Shown: piece after piece, positions 1-6,187 of the stretch | Layout: every line of letters begins with the position of its first letter | Numbering within the stretch: position 1 is the first letter of the stretch | Assembly: GCA_002725365.1 (NCBI GenBank) | Contig: PBOW01000014.1 | Coordinates: forward strand, 1-7,764 | Source: Chloroflexota bacterium | GTDB lineage: Bacteria > Chloroflexota > Dehalococcoidia > UBA2979 | DNA: 7,764 nucleotides | Direction of reading: 5' to 3' | Translations under genes and position numbers: made by a program | The notes under the pieces: model-generated | The model's database searches: none | What the model was told of the DNA's origin: nothing | What the model saw: only the letters and a program-made list of their open reading frames with translations

Positions 1-807
1 TGTGATCCTATTGACCTGATCTATCTGACCACCCTTGAGTGACTCAATTCGAGTTTCTGGCTCAGGAAGATAGAAAAATTGGATGTTGTCGAAATAGGTG
101 TTGCCAGAGTCCCAGTAATCTGTATTGCGTTCGAACGTAGTGGTTTCCCCAGGTACGTTACTCGTCATTTTGAAGGGACCGGAACCTACATACTTACTAA
201 TTCCCCAGTTGGTTGGATCGTCATGCTGTGGGGCTATTTTTCCCTGATAAAACGAAAGGGTATTCAGCCAAAAAGCATTGGGTGCCTCAAGAGTCATTTT
301 GACGGTGTTTTCGTCAACGACTTCTGTACTTCCACCAGCAAGGGATCCTAATTGTCCCGCTGGAGGTGCCTCCAATGCGAAAATTCGATCGAAAGTAAAT
401 TTTACGTCCGCCGCTGTAACTGGTTCACCATCATGAAATTTATTATTTTTACGTAGTTTAAATGTGTATTCTTGTTGGTCAGGTGTCTCCCAAGACTCAG
501 CAACACCACCCGTAATGCTCAGGTCATGCTGCTTCACTACGAGATTTTCTCCAGCCTGCCAGCCGATTGCAGCTTCTGCATCACTGGTAAAGAATGCGGG
601 GTCAGTGTTAGCGAGTTCAATGTCAGGGGCTGAACGTAATGTTCCTCCCTTACTTCCATCTGTGCCACCAGAATCACCATCGAGCACGTTACAACCCAGT
701 AATGAAGCACCGGCTAAGCCTGCGCCACCAATTACAGCACCTCTTACGAGGCTCCGTCGTGAGATTAATCTTTTACTCCAGTAGTTGCTTTTCAGCTGCT
801 CGTCCAT
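1..807 (-). CDS. ABC transporter substrate-binding lipoprotein, family 5 (partial, N-terminal 269 residues)
   Basis: This is the extracytoplasmic solute-binding component of a peptide/nickel/opine-type (SBP_bac_5) ABC importer, cut at the window's left edge; the family is usually about 500-600 residues, so roughly half is visible. Translating the minus strand from the ATG at 807-805 gives a basic leader with a twin-arginine stretch SRRSL (residues 16-20), a small-residue hydrophobic core, and a lipobox LLGC with Cys39 as the likely lipidated residue. This predicts a Tat-exported lipoprotein. Residues about 113-141 (EYTFKLRKNNKFHDGEPVTA, then ADVKFTFDR) are the family 5 hallmark, followed by a GSGPFKM-type strand near 208-214. 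The start is fixed by GAGGAG at 819-814, six bases upstream; the overlapping ATG at 811 leads to a stop after 12 codons. Cargo cannot be told from the sequence, and no permease or ATPase partner lies in view. It is divergent from the dehydrogenase gene. Confidence 0.93.
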   Translation of the reverse strand, partial: MDEQLKSNYWSKRLISRRSLVRGAVIGGAGLAGASLLGCNVLDGDSGGTDGSKGGTLRSAPDIELANTDPAFFTSDAEAAIGWQAGENLVVKQHDLSITGGVAESWETPDQQEYTFKLRKNNKFHDGEPVTAADVKFTFDRIFALEAPPAGQLGSLAGGSTEVVDENTVKMTLEAPNAFWLNTLSFYQGKIAPQHDDPTNWGISKYVGSGPFKMTSNVPGETTTFERNTDYWDSGNTYFDNIQFFYLPEPETRIESLKGGQIDQVNRIT

Positions 808-827
808 ACATAACTCCTCAATCTACT

Positions 828-857
828 ATTTTAAATACACGAGGCAGCCTCGCTCAA
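828..857 (-). promoter_or_regulatory. Putative sigma70-like promoter of the solute-binding protein gene
   Basis: Read on the minus strand, TTGAGC (857-852) matches four of six -35 consensus bases. TAAAAT (833-828) matches five of six -10 bases, with an 18-base spacer. Transcription would start near 821, leaving a very short leader that begins just before the GAGGAG ribosome-binding site at 819-814. The -35 element lies inside one palindrome (852-868) and the spacer contains another (840-852). Identified by eye only. Confidence 0.45.
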
Positions 858-868
858 AATTTTTGAGC
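840..868. repeat. Two abutting perfect palindromes, possible operator
   Basis: CGAGGCAGCCTCG (840-852) has perfect 6-base arms around one central base. GCTCAAAATTTTTGAGC (852-868) has perfect 8-base arms around one central base. They share a single base and sit exactly over the predicted -35 box and spacer of the solute-binding protein gene. Odd-centred palindromes of this size in this position suggest binding sites for a dimeric regulator. No regulator is encoded in the window, so the assignment is inference. Confidence 0.4.
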
Positions 869-1111
869 TATAAAACGTACCCTTAAGTCAACTTGGACAG
901 TCGCGAACTAAGAGCGAAAGCACATTATGCTCGTCAAGCTCGTACAGTTTCACTGTCGGCTGCGTGGGCTACCTATCGCTCTGTACCGTACTAAATTTCA
1001 CATGGTATGGCAAGTCATATTGATCAAGTTTGTTGACATAAATAGTCGTCTAATGGCATTCAGACCAGACTTGATTTGGAGATCTTCAGGGTGTGGGCCT
1101 CCGCTAGGACT

Positions 1112-1129
1112 TAGCACAAATACGTGCTA
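1112..1129. repeat. Inverted repeat upstream of the dehydrogenase gene
   Basis: TAGCAC-AAATAC-GTGCTA is a perfect 6-base inverted repeat with a 6-base spacer. It ends 56 bases before the dehydrogenase start. It could be an operator half-site pair or a hairpin in the 5' leader; there is no T-tract, so it is not a terminator. Confidence 0.3.
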
Positions 1130-1185
1130 TTCATTAGCAATTACGTATTAGAGGGATGTTCCTAGAAATTCGACGGAGGTTCAAG

Positions 1186-2256
1186 ATGTCTGGAAAATTC
1201 ATTGTCGCAGTGCAAAAACCGAGGCAAATTCAGCAGGGTGGAGGCTCACAATTTAATTTAGCTGACTCTTATGAGCTCGAACGTGAGGCATTGGATCCGA
1301 TTGGGGCAGAGATTGTCGAAATAGACGCTGAAACCGACGAAGAATTCATAGAGCAGGCCAAAGGCGCAGATGCAGTGATAGCAAGAGGTCGGCGCATCAA
1401 CGCCGAGATTGTGGCTGGACTAGAGAACTGCGTGATTATAGGAGTCGGCAGCGTCGGCACTGATACTGTGGACGTGCAGGCTGCCACAGCAGCCGGAATA
1501 CCCGTAACCAATGTCCCTGACACGTTTATTGAGGAGGTGGCAGATCATGCAATGACCTTATTGCTCGCGTCACACCGCCGGCTTTACGAGATGCGGGACA
1601 TGATGTTAAGCGGAAGATTTTCAGAGGGACACCCATACTTAAGACAATTCCCTCGACTGTACGGTCAAACAATCGGACTTGTATCATTTGGCAATGTGGC
1701 GCATGCTATGGCACGAAGATGCCAGGCATTCGGCTTGCGTGTGATAGCTCATGACCCCTATGTCAGTGAAATCGAAATGACCTCAAATGGGGTCGAACCA
1801 GTTGCCTACTCTGAATTGTTTGAGAGGGCTGACTTTGTGTCTAACCACGCTCCATATAACGAGACCACACACCATATGATTTCTTCCCCACAGTTTGCTG
1901 CGATGAAGAATTCTGCTCTTTTTATCAACACTGGGCGAGGAGGGTGTCACGACGAAGATGCTCTCATAGATGCTCTGCAAAACGGTGAGATAGCTGGTGC
2001 TGGACTTGATGTTTTTGAAATCGAGCCGATCGAAAGAGAAAATCCTTTGTTAACAATGTCTAACGTGATTGTTACTCCTCATGTGGCCTCGGCTAGTTCT
2101 CGAATGATGCCTGAAGCCAGAAGAAAACTTGGACGTGAAATTGCATCTGCGCTTCTTGGCGACTGGCCAAGAAGTGCAGTAAATCCAGACGTACTGAGGA
2201 ATTCGGGACTTAGAAGATGGCAGCCCATGCCTATGGGGCGAGGCCCGAATCGCTAA
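1186..2256 (+). CDS. D-isomer-specific 2-hydroxyacid dehydrogenase (CtBP-like), NAD-binding
   Basis: A 356-residue cytoplasmic oxidoreductase expected to interconvert a 2-hydroxy acid and a 2-oxo acid with NAD(H). The substrate-binding domain covers residues about 1-115 and 310-335, and the Rossmann domain about 116-305. The family catalytic triad is present: Arg251 in INTGRGG, Glu280 in GLDVFEIEP and His299 in VTPHVAS. Asp190 (AHDPY), after the second Rossmann strand, points to NAD over NADP. The glycine loop reads GLVSFGNVA (164-172), so the first and third glycines of GxGxxG are Ser167 and Ala172, which is unusual. The start at 1186 has GGAGG at 1175-1179 six bases upstream; an ATG at 1156 has GAGGG immediately adjacent and is less likely. 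The Arg/Pro-rich tail (about 336-356) lies beyond the usual fold. Resemblance is to the CtBP/phosphoglycerate dehydrogenase branch; no ACT domain is present, so it is not a full-length SerA. The substrate is unknown. Confidence 0.9.
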   Translation: MSGKFIVAVQKPRQIQQGGGSQFNLADSYELEREALDPIGAEIVEIDAETDEEFIEQAKGADAVIARGRRINAEIVAGLENCVIIGVGSVGTDTVDVQAATAAGIPVTNVPDTFIEEVADHAMTLLLASHRRLYEMRDMMLSGRFSEGHPYLRQFPRLYGQTIGLVSFGNVAHAMARRCQAFGLRVIAHDPYVSEIEMTSNGVEPVAYSELFERADFVSNHAPYNETTHHMISSPQFAAMKNSALFINTGRGGCHDEDALIDALQNGEIAGAGLDVFEIEPIERENPLLTMSNVIVTPHVASASSRMMPEARRKLGREIASALLGDWPRSAVNPDVLRNSGLRRWQPMPMGRGPNR

Positions 2257-2263
2257 ACGAGTT

Positions 2264-2278
2264 GCAAACTAGTTTTGC
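2264..2278. terminator. Weak hairpin between convergent genes
   Basis: GCAAA-CTAGT-TTTGC forms a 5-base stem in the 29-base gap between the 3' ends of the dehydrogenase gene and greA. It might help end transcription from either side, but the stem is AT-rich and there is no long T-tract, so the call is weak. Confidence 0.2.
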
Positions 2279-2285
2279 TGAAGGT

Positions 2286-2759
2286 TCAGTTAGTCACGTC
2301 GAGAATTTCCAAGGAGATTTCACCCCTTGGTGCTTGAAATCTGGCTACGTCACCAGGTGCCAGGTCGAATAATGCCTCACCCATCGGTGATTCGATCGAT
2401 ATATGAGTCGGAGGATTAGCCTCAACATGGGATACCAGTACGATTTCACGTTCCTTGCCGTTTGCATCCTTTATTCGGATTTTTGAACCCAGACCAGTCT
2501 TACCATCAGTTCTATTACCTTGAATGACTGCGTTATGAATTTGTGCCTCCAGGTCTCTGATAGCGGACTGTAGTTTGGACATTTCTTCCCGGGCAGCATG
2601 GAGAGGAGCGTTTTCGCTAAAGTCACCATCAGCTCGAGTTCTGTTCAGCTCTTGCGATAATGCCGGTACCTGGGCATTGAGCTCGACGAGTCGTTGCTGC
2701 ATTTTTTGGAGGTCTTCTTCTGTTACTAATACGGCTTCCGAGTTATTTGCATCTGCCAT
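2286..2759 (-). CDS. greA: Transcription elongation factor GreA
   Basis: GreA binds the RNA polymerase secondary channel and stimulates cleavage of backtracked RNA 3' ends. The 157-residue product has the usual family length (about 158). The N-terminal coiled-coil hairpin spans residues about 12-78, with the tip sequence DGDFSENAPLHAAREE. Asp46 and Glu49 correspond to the two acidic tip residues that coordinate the catalytic metal in E. coli GreA (D41, E44). The C-terminal FKBP-like domain (about 85-157) has the typical SPMGEALFDLAPGDVARF and ends EISLEILDVTN. Two ATGs compete: 2765 and 2759. The AAAGG at 2773-2769 is only three bases from the first but nine from the second, so I take 2759. 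It is monocistronic, convergent with the dehydrogenase gene and divergent from rsmG. Confidence 0.95.
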   Translation of the reverse strand: MADANNSEAVLVTEEDLQKMQQRLVELNAQVPALSQELNRTRADGDFSENAPLHAAREEMSKLQSAIRDLEAQIHNAVIQGNRTDGKTGLGSKIRIKDANGKEREIVLVSHVEANPPTHISIESPMGEALFDLAPGDVARFQAPRGEISLEILDVTN

Positions 2760-2765
2760 TTTCAT

Positions 2766-2858
2766 AAGCCTTTCGTTGAGGTTTTTACCAACAAATTACC
2801 AATATTGAATATTTCGAATAACGATTATGTTCTAGAGTGTGGTTCACGAGGATACACG
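2766..2858. promoter_or_regulatory. Divergent greA/rsmG promoter region
   Basis: This AT-rich gap must contain the start signals for both genes. It holds AATATTGAATATT (2801-2813), a 13-base sequence that is both a palindrome and a repeated AATATT. On the plus strand TTGAAT at 2805-2810 could serve as a -35 box, but the candidate -10 (TATGTT, 2826-2831) is at a short 15-base spacing. No strong consensus promoter was found for either direction. Confidence 0.3.
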
Positions 2859-3608
2859 ATGAGTAATTCAATTGTCTCACAAGAGCTCACCCGCGGAGTG
2901 CCCACAAAATATTTGACTCCGAAATTACTGGCGGCTTTCGAAGCCTATTTATCAAAGCTAATGGAAGTGAATACCACTGCTGGGTTTACGTCACTGACAG
3001 ATCCTAGTGTGATCGTACAACGCCATTTTGTTGAGCCAGTTGGTCTTTTGCATCTTCTGCTAGAGAGAGAGCACATTACTGCCGATTCCTTGTGCGATGT
3101 TGCTGACATTGGTACTGGCGGAGGGTTCCCGTCGGTTCCTATGGCACTAGTACACGGCGGTATGAAATTGAGTTTAATCGAGTCCAATAAAAGGAAAGCA
3201 GATTCACTTCGCCAGATATTAGAAATGCTGGAACAGTTTGGACTTCTAAGCGAACCAAACGTGTTCAGTGACAGAGTGGAAACCATCAGTAGATTCCCTG
3301 AATGTCGTGGCATGCACGACGTAGTCGTTTCCAGGGCCGTCGCCCGAGTTAACGTAATGATCGAGTATGCACTACCACTCCTCAAAGTAGATGGAATATT
3401 GGCGCTTGTTAAAGGTTCTCGGAGCGATCAAGAAATTCAAGACGCTCAGAATGCCTTGCAAGTAGTGGGCGGCGAGCTCGTTGAAAAGATAGAGTTGCCA
3501 TTCACGGACAGTGTAGAAAACCAGTATGTCATCTTGATACAAAAGAAAAGAGCTACTGATGATCGCTACCCTCGCAGACCTGGGATACCTATCAAGCGAC
3601 CGTTATAG
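2859..3608 (+). CDS. rsmG: 16S rRNA (guanine(527)-N(7))-methyltransferase RsmG (GidB)
   Basis: RsmG uses S-adenosylmethionine to methylate N7 of G527 in the 530 loop of 16S rRNA; its loss in other bacteria gives low-level streptomycin resistance. The 249-residue product is slightly longer than E. coli RsmG (207) and close to Gram-positive forms. It shows the N-terminal motif (NTTAGFTSLTDPSVIVQRHF, 38-57), the SAM-binding motif I DIGTGGGFPSVPMAL (83-97), Glu108 ending the second strand (LIESNKRK), the RVE segment near 139-141, VSRAVA (157-162), LVKGSR (183-188), and the C-terminal YPRRPGIPIKRPL. The start at 2859 is preceded by GAGGA at 2848-2852 with a six-base spacer; the frame stays open upstream to an ATG at 2805, but that would lie in the promoter region and has no ribosome-binding site. 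It ends 15 bases from the convergent ctaB. Confidence 0.95.
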   Translation: MSNSIVSQELTRGVPTKYLTPKLLAAFEAYLSKLMEVNTTAGFTSLTDPSVIVQRHFVEPVGLLHLLLEREHITADSLCDVADIGTGGGFPSVPMALVHGGMKLSLIESNKRKADSLRQILEMLEQFGLLSEPNVFSDRVETISRFPECRGMHDVVVSRAVARVNVMIEYALPLLKVDGILALVKGSRSDQEIQDAQNALQVVGGELVEKIELPFTDSVENQYVILIQKKRATDDRYPRRPGIPIKRPL

Positions 3609-3623
3609 CTGTTTCACTCGTGT

Positions 3624-4544
3624 CTAGAGGCGATATATTTCATCCACGATCATTGATAAAAACAATGCAGTTAAATACAGGGTCGAATAACGAAACATAA
3701 GTCGAGTGAACCGGACCGTATCACCTTGCAAAAGTCTCAGAGAAATATACAGAAATCCCAGACCTGTCAGTAATGCGGTAAGTATGTAAATCAGCCCCAT
3801 AGATCCTATGAAGAAAAAAGCGACTGTTGACGCAACAGTCAGGCAGGCCCAAAGTAAGATTTGATTTTTTGTGTATTGGTTGCCAAGAACATTTGGTGCC
3901 ATGGGAATATTCGCTCTTTTATAATCTTCTGATAAACCAATAGCTAGAGCCCAGAAATGCGGTGGTTGCCAACAAAATACTATGAGAAATAGTAGAAGTC
4001 CCTCGATAGCAATCTGATCAGTGACCGCGGTCCATCCTATTAGAGGAGGCATTGCACCGGCGATACCCCCTAAAACGGTATTGTGGACGGTTTTTCGCTT
4101 CAGGATCACACTGTATATAAGTGCATAAAATACGAATGCAAAGAGGGAAAGCATTGCAGACAGTGGATTGACCATTAGCCACATCCATACGGTGCTAAAA
4201 CCTCCGAGTGACAGACCTAGCGTCGTTGCAGTGCGAGCACTTATGGTTCCTCGAGGTAGCGGTCGGTTCTGCGTACGCTGCATTACTCCGTCAATTTCCC
4301 CGTCGATTGCCATATTTATCGAAGACGCGCCTCCAGCGGATGCGATACCGCCGAATATAGTTGCTATTACCAGCTGCCAGCCTGGCCAAGTTCCTTCAGC
4401 CAAATACATCGCTGGAATGGTTGTTATCAACAATAAAAGGACAATCGATGGCTTCATCAATGTGACGTAGTCTTTAAGCAGAGTGCCACGACTGGGCTTC
4501 ATCGATGATTCTGAGAGGGTGTCTGACTGAATAGTCGATTTCAT
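3624..4544 (-). CDS. ctaB: Protohaem IX farnesyltransferase (haem O synthase)
   Basis: CtaB/CyoE is a UbiA-superfamily integral membrane prenyltransferase. It adds a farnesyl group from farnesyl diphosphate to haem b, giving haem O for haem-copper oxidases, and CtaA may then convert this to haem A. The 306-residue product has about nine hydrophobic segments. The first Asp-rich motif that binds Mg-diphosphate is N77MAID81GEID85GVMQRTQNRP, followed by the family-typical Y144SVILKRKT and GGIAGAMPPLIGW (159-171), then WQPPHFWALAIGLSEDYKRA (192-211), whose SEDYKRA part is the second acidic motif. The start is taken at ATG 4544; TTG directly precedes it, and Met15 (4502) is an alternative, since no good ribosome-binding site is seen at any of them. 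It is last in the ccm cluster, 84 bases after the ccmD-like gene, so it may be co-transcribed or have its own promoter. The association fits supply of haems to a respiratory oxidase. Confidence 0.95.
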   Translation of the reverse strand: MKSTIQSDTLSESSMKPSRGTLLKDYVTLMKPSIVLLLLITTIPAMYLAEGTWPGWQLVIATIFGGIASAGGASSINMAIDGEIDGVMQRTQNRPLPRGTISARTATTLGLSLGGFSTVWMWLMVNPLSAMLSLFAFVFYALIYSVILKRKTVHNTVLGGIAGAMPPLIGWTAVTDQIAIEGLLLFLIVFCWQPPHFWALAIGLSEDYKRANIPMAPNVLGNQYTKNQILLWACLTVASTVAFFFIGSMGLIYILTALLTGLGFLYISLRLLQGDTVRFTRLMFRYSTLYLTALFLSMIVDEIYRL

Positions 4545-4628
4545 CAATAGTTAGGGTTCCCGCTTATTGTTTTCACGAGAAGCATAACTCAAAAGAGGTA
4601 GATACTCAGCAAAAGTATGGGATACCGG
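4545..4628 (-). other. Gap between the ccmD-like gene and ctaB
   Basis: This 84-base gap is by far the longest in the minus-strand cluster. I found no convincing -35/-10 pair; TTGAGT followed 17 bases later by CAATAA is the best and is poor. It also lacks a terminator T-tract, so read-through into ctaB remains the simplest model. Confidence 0.35.
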
Positions 4629-4775
4629 CTAAGAGTCGTCCGACTCTTGGTCATTTTCTATTTGTTCTATCTCGGTTCGTAGTGTTCGGATTCTTAGCTG
4701 TAAGATTATCAGATAGGTAAACAGACCCGCCCAGAATACGGCGAAGCCAGCGAATAGAAAATTAATAGCAGACAT
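4629..4775 (-). CDS. ccmD: Small CcmD-like membrane protein
   Basis: A 48-codon gene: MSAINFLFAGFAVFWAGLFT, continuing YLIILQLRIRTLRTEIEQIE and an acidic end NDQESDDS. CcmD family proteins are tiny single-span proteins that tether CcmC and CcmE to the CcmAB transporter and help release holo-CcmE. Features seen here match that pattern: a short N-terminus, one membrane span (residues about 5-25), then a basic, helical cytoplasmic stretch (LRIRTLRTEI). The position directly after ccmC is the standard place for ccmD. The start has AGAGG at 4786-4782 with a five-base spacer, and the gap from the ccmC stop is 26 bases. The acidic tail is less typical. The family is too short and variable for a certain call by eye, but the combination of start signal, topology and context makes a real gene likely. 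Confidence 0.75.
   Translation of the reverse strand: MSAINFLFAGFAVFWAGLFTYLIILQLRIRTLRTEIEQIENDQESDDS
4631..4648 (-). repeat. Perfect hairpin overlapping the ccmD-like stop codon
   Basis: AAGAGTCG-TC-CGACTCTT is an exact 8-base inverted repeat. As minus-strand RNA it would fold as a 7-bp stem (AAGAGUC/GACUCUU) closed by a GGAC tetraloop. It begins within the last codons of the small gene and ends on its stop codon. No U-run follows in the transcript direction, so it is not a standard intrinsic terminator; mRNA processing, stability or attenuation before ctaB is possible. Confidence 0.45.
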
Positions 4776-4801
4776 TGCAACCTCTAAATTCTTACTTGGT
4801 A

Positions 4802-5494
4802 TTAACGAACCCGACCCTTGATTTTCAATAATCGTTGCGATAGGAGCTCTGTTTCAACTCCTAGAACAATAAACCAAACTGCGACTAATAATACGGCGGC
4901 TACAGAGAACAAAGTCACTAACAGCATTTCTGTAGGGAGGGCTGGGTCTAGACGAGAGACAATTGGTTGTGGGTGGAGTGTTCGCCACCAACGCACGGAC
5001 ATATGAATAAGAGGCACATCTAGAAATCCGATGATTGCATAGACCGAGCAGAACCGAGCTACTCTTTCGTTATCCAATTCACTGGATTTTCGGGCTACTA
5101 GGTAAGCGGCAAATATCAGAAAAAGTATCAAGGTTGTAGTAATTCGAGGGTCCCATTGCCAGTAGACACCCCATATTGGCCGGCCCCACAAAGCTCCTGT
5201 GATGAGCGTCAGAGCTGTGAATATTAAACCGACGAGTGCGGCTGCCTGCGCTCCAGCGTCCCACTTGAAGTCTCGCGTGATTAGAAACAGAGCCGAACAA
5301 ACAGCTGTAATCCCAAAAGATAGGTATGATGCCAACGCCGAGGGTAGGTGAACGTACAGTAATCTTTGTACATCGCCCTCAACTACTTCTGTAGGAGCTG
5401 AAACGAGCGCCAGACCCGCCATTACAGTGATTGCAACACCTACTACGGGCGGTAATACTGTCCAGCGCAAGTTATACAAAGTGTTCAAGTTCAT
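4802..5494 (-). CDS. ccmC: Cytochrome c maturation protein CcmC (haem handling, WWD family)
   Basis: CcmC presents haem b at the outer face of the cytoplasmic membrane and, with CcmD, passes it to the chaperone CcmE. The 230-residue product has six hydrophobic segments, as expected for CcmC. The tryptophan-rich WWD motif that binds haem is clear: LWGRPIWGVYWQWDPRITTT, residues 102-121. The outer histidines flanking it are His49 (YVHLPSA) and His174 (WWRTLHP), which by spacing correspond to the axial ligands H60 and H184 of E. coli CcmC; His164 (PLIHMSV) is also conserved in the family. The length and WWD position separate it from the larger CcmF and from System II CcsA. The start ATG is 24 bases after the ccmB stop, with only a weak GAG upstream; Met1 gives the normal family length. 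Confidence 0.95.
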   Translation of the reverse strand: MNLNTLYNLRWTVLPPVVGVAITVMAGLALVSAPTEVVEGDVQRLLYVHLPSALASYLSFGITAVCSALFLITRDFKWDAGAQAAALVGLIFTALTLITGALWGRPIWGVYWQWDPRITTTLILFLIFAAYLVARKSSELDNERVARFCSVYAIIGFLDVPLIHMSVRWWRTLHPQPIVSRLDPALPTEMLLVTLFSVAAVLLVAVWFIVLGVETELLSQRLLKIKGRVR

Positions 5495-5518
5495 AGGAAT
5501 ACTATCTCAATTATTTTC

Positions 5519-6187
5519 TCAATCAGCCAGCGGGAACATCAATGCAGAAATTAGAGTGGTCCAGATCGCAAATAGCACAAGTAACATCATCCACGGCGCT
5601 CCATCGGGAGTCTCATCGAGCGCTGAGGCAGTCGCTTCGACACAGGCGATCAGCAAGGGTACCAGCAGCGGGAGGGCCATGACAGGCAGCATGAGGTTCG
5701 TACTTTTTGAACCGAAACTTAGTGCAGATAGAAGGGTGGTCAATGAGCAGTAACCGAGCGTACCCAGAAGCACGATCATGATTATGTTTATTTGAAAAAT
5801 ATCCTCATTGAACAATACTGTGGCACCCAAGAGTACGGGAATCTGTATCGCAGCTAGTTGGACAAAATTCGAAATTGTTTTCGAAAGATAAACAATTGTT
5901 GGGTGGACAGGGCTTATTCGTAAAGCATCTAGTACACCATTTTCACGATCTGCATGGAAAGATTGGCTCGCAGAAAAGATGCCAGCAAAGAGAAATACCG
6001 TCCAAATAACTCCTGGTAAAAGTGAGACAACAACCCCAGAAGCAAGATCAAGCGCAAAGGAATAGATCAGGAGCGCAGCACATGCAAACAGCGCAGTGGT
6101 CAACCACGCCGATTTCTCACGCCATGTCAATTTCAGATCGGCTACGGTGAGGCTGATAAGACAAGAGTATTGATAAGCAAGATCCAT
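5519..6187 (-). CDS. ccmB: Haem exporter permease CcmB
   Basis: CcmB is the membrane subunit of the CcmAB ABC transporter, whose ATP hydrolysis drives release of haem-loaded CcmE from CcmC/CcmD. The 222-residue product matches the family length (about 220) and has about six membrane segments. The cytoplasmic loop SQSFHADRENGVLDALRISP (residues about 74-93) is the family signature (F..ERE.g.lda...sP) and is where the ATPase would dock. The start is the ATG at 6187-6185, which overlaps the ccmA stop as TGATG, a typical translational-coupling arrangement; the open frame runs 20 codons further upstream, but only through ccmA coding sequence. It is followed by ccmC after 24 bases. Confidence 0.94.
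   Translation of the reverse strand: MDLAYQYSCLISLTVADLKLTWREKSAWLTTALFACAALLIYSFALDLASGVVVSLLPGVIWTVFLFAGIFSASQSFHADRENGVLDALRISPVHPTIVYLSKTISNFVQLAAIQIPVLLGATVLFNEDIFQINIIMIVLLGTLGYCSLTTLLSALSFGSKSTNLMLPVMALPLLVPLLIACVEATASALDETPDGAPWMMLLVLFAIWTTLISALMFPLAD

Larger units (their letters stand above)
808..1185. other. Divergent intergenic region without a convincing gene
   Basis: These 378 bases separate the starts of two divergent genes. The only sizeable frame, plus-strand 927-1151, has no family resemblance, no good ribosome-binding site and a Cys/Trp-rich random-looking composition, so I do not call it. No tRNA-like arms (GTTCRANNC) were found. The region contains the transporter-gene promoter and palindromes near 828-868, an exact TTGACA at 1033-1038 that lacks a good -10 at the right distance, and the inverted repeat at 1112-1129. 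Confidence 0.6.

Noticed and set aside
79..866. Plus-strand open frames at 79-351, 464-784 and 639-866
   Set aside because: They lie antisense to the solute-binding lipoprotein gene, whose minus-strand translation is clearly a family 5 protein with signal peptide and start signal. The frames themselves resemble nothing.
870..1150. Possible tRNA or small RNA in the divergent intergenic region
   Set aside because: No T-arm consensus, acceptor-stem pairing or CCA-like end was found on either strand; only short inverted repeats are present.
927..1151. 74-codon plus-strand frame in the divergent intergenic region
   Set aside because: No recognisable family, no good ribosome-binding site and a composition typical of chance reading; it would also occupy the likely promoter region of the dehydrogenase gene.
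1156..1185. Longer N-terminus for the dehydrogenase beginning at ATG 1156
   Set aside because: The purine-rich GAGGG touches this ATG with no spacer, whereas ATG 1186 has GGAGG at a six-base distance and begins directly before the first beta strand.
2805..2858. Longer N-terminus for RsmG beginning at ATG 2805
   Set aside because: It lacks a ribosome-binding site and adds 18 residues without resemblance to the family; ATG 2859 has GAGGA at the right distance.
3609..3623. Terminator between convergent rsmG and ctaB
   Set aside because: The 15-base gap has no inverted repeat or T-tract; termination signals, if any, must overlap the coding ends and were not visible.
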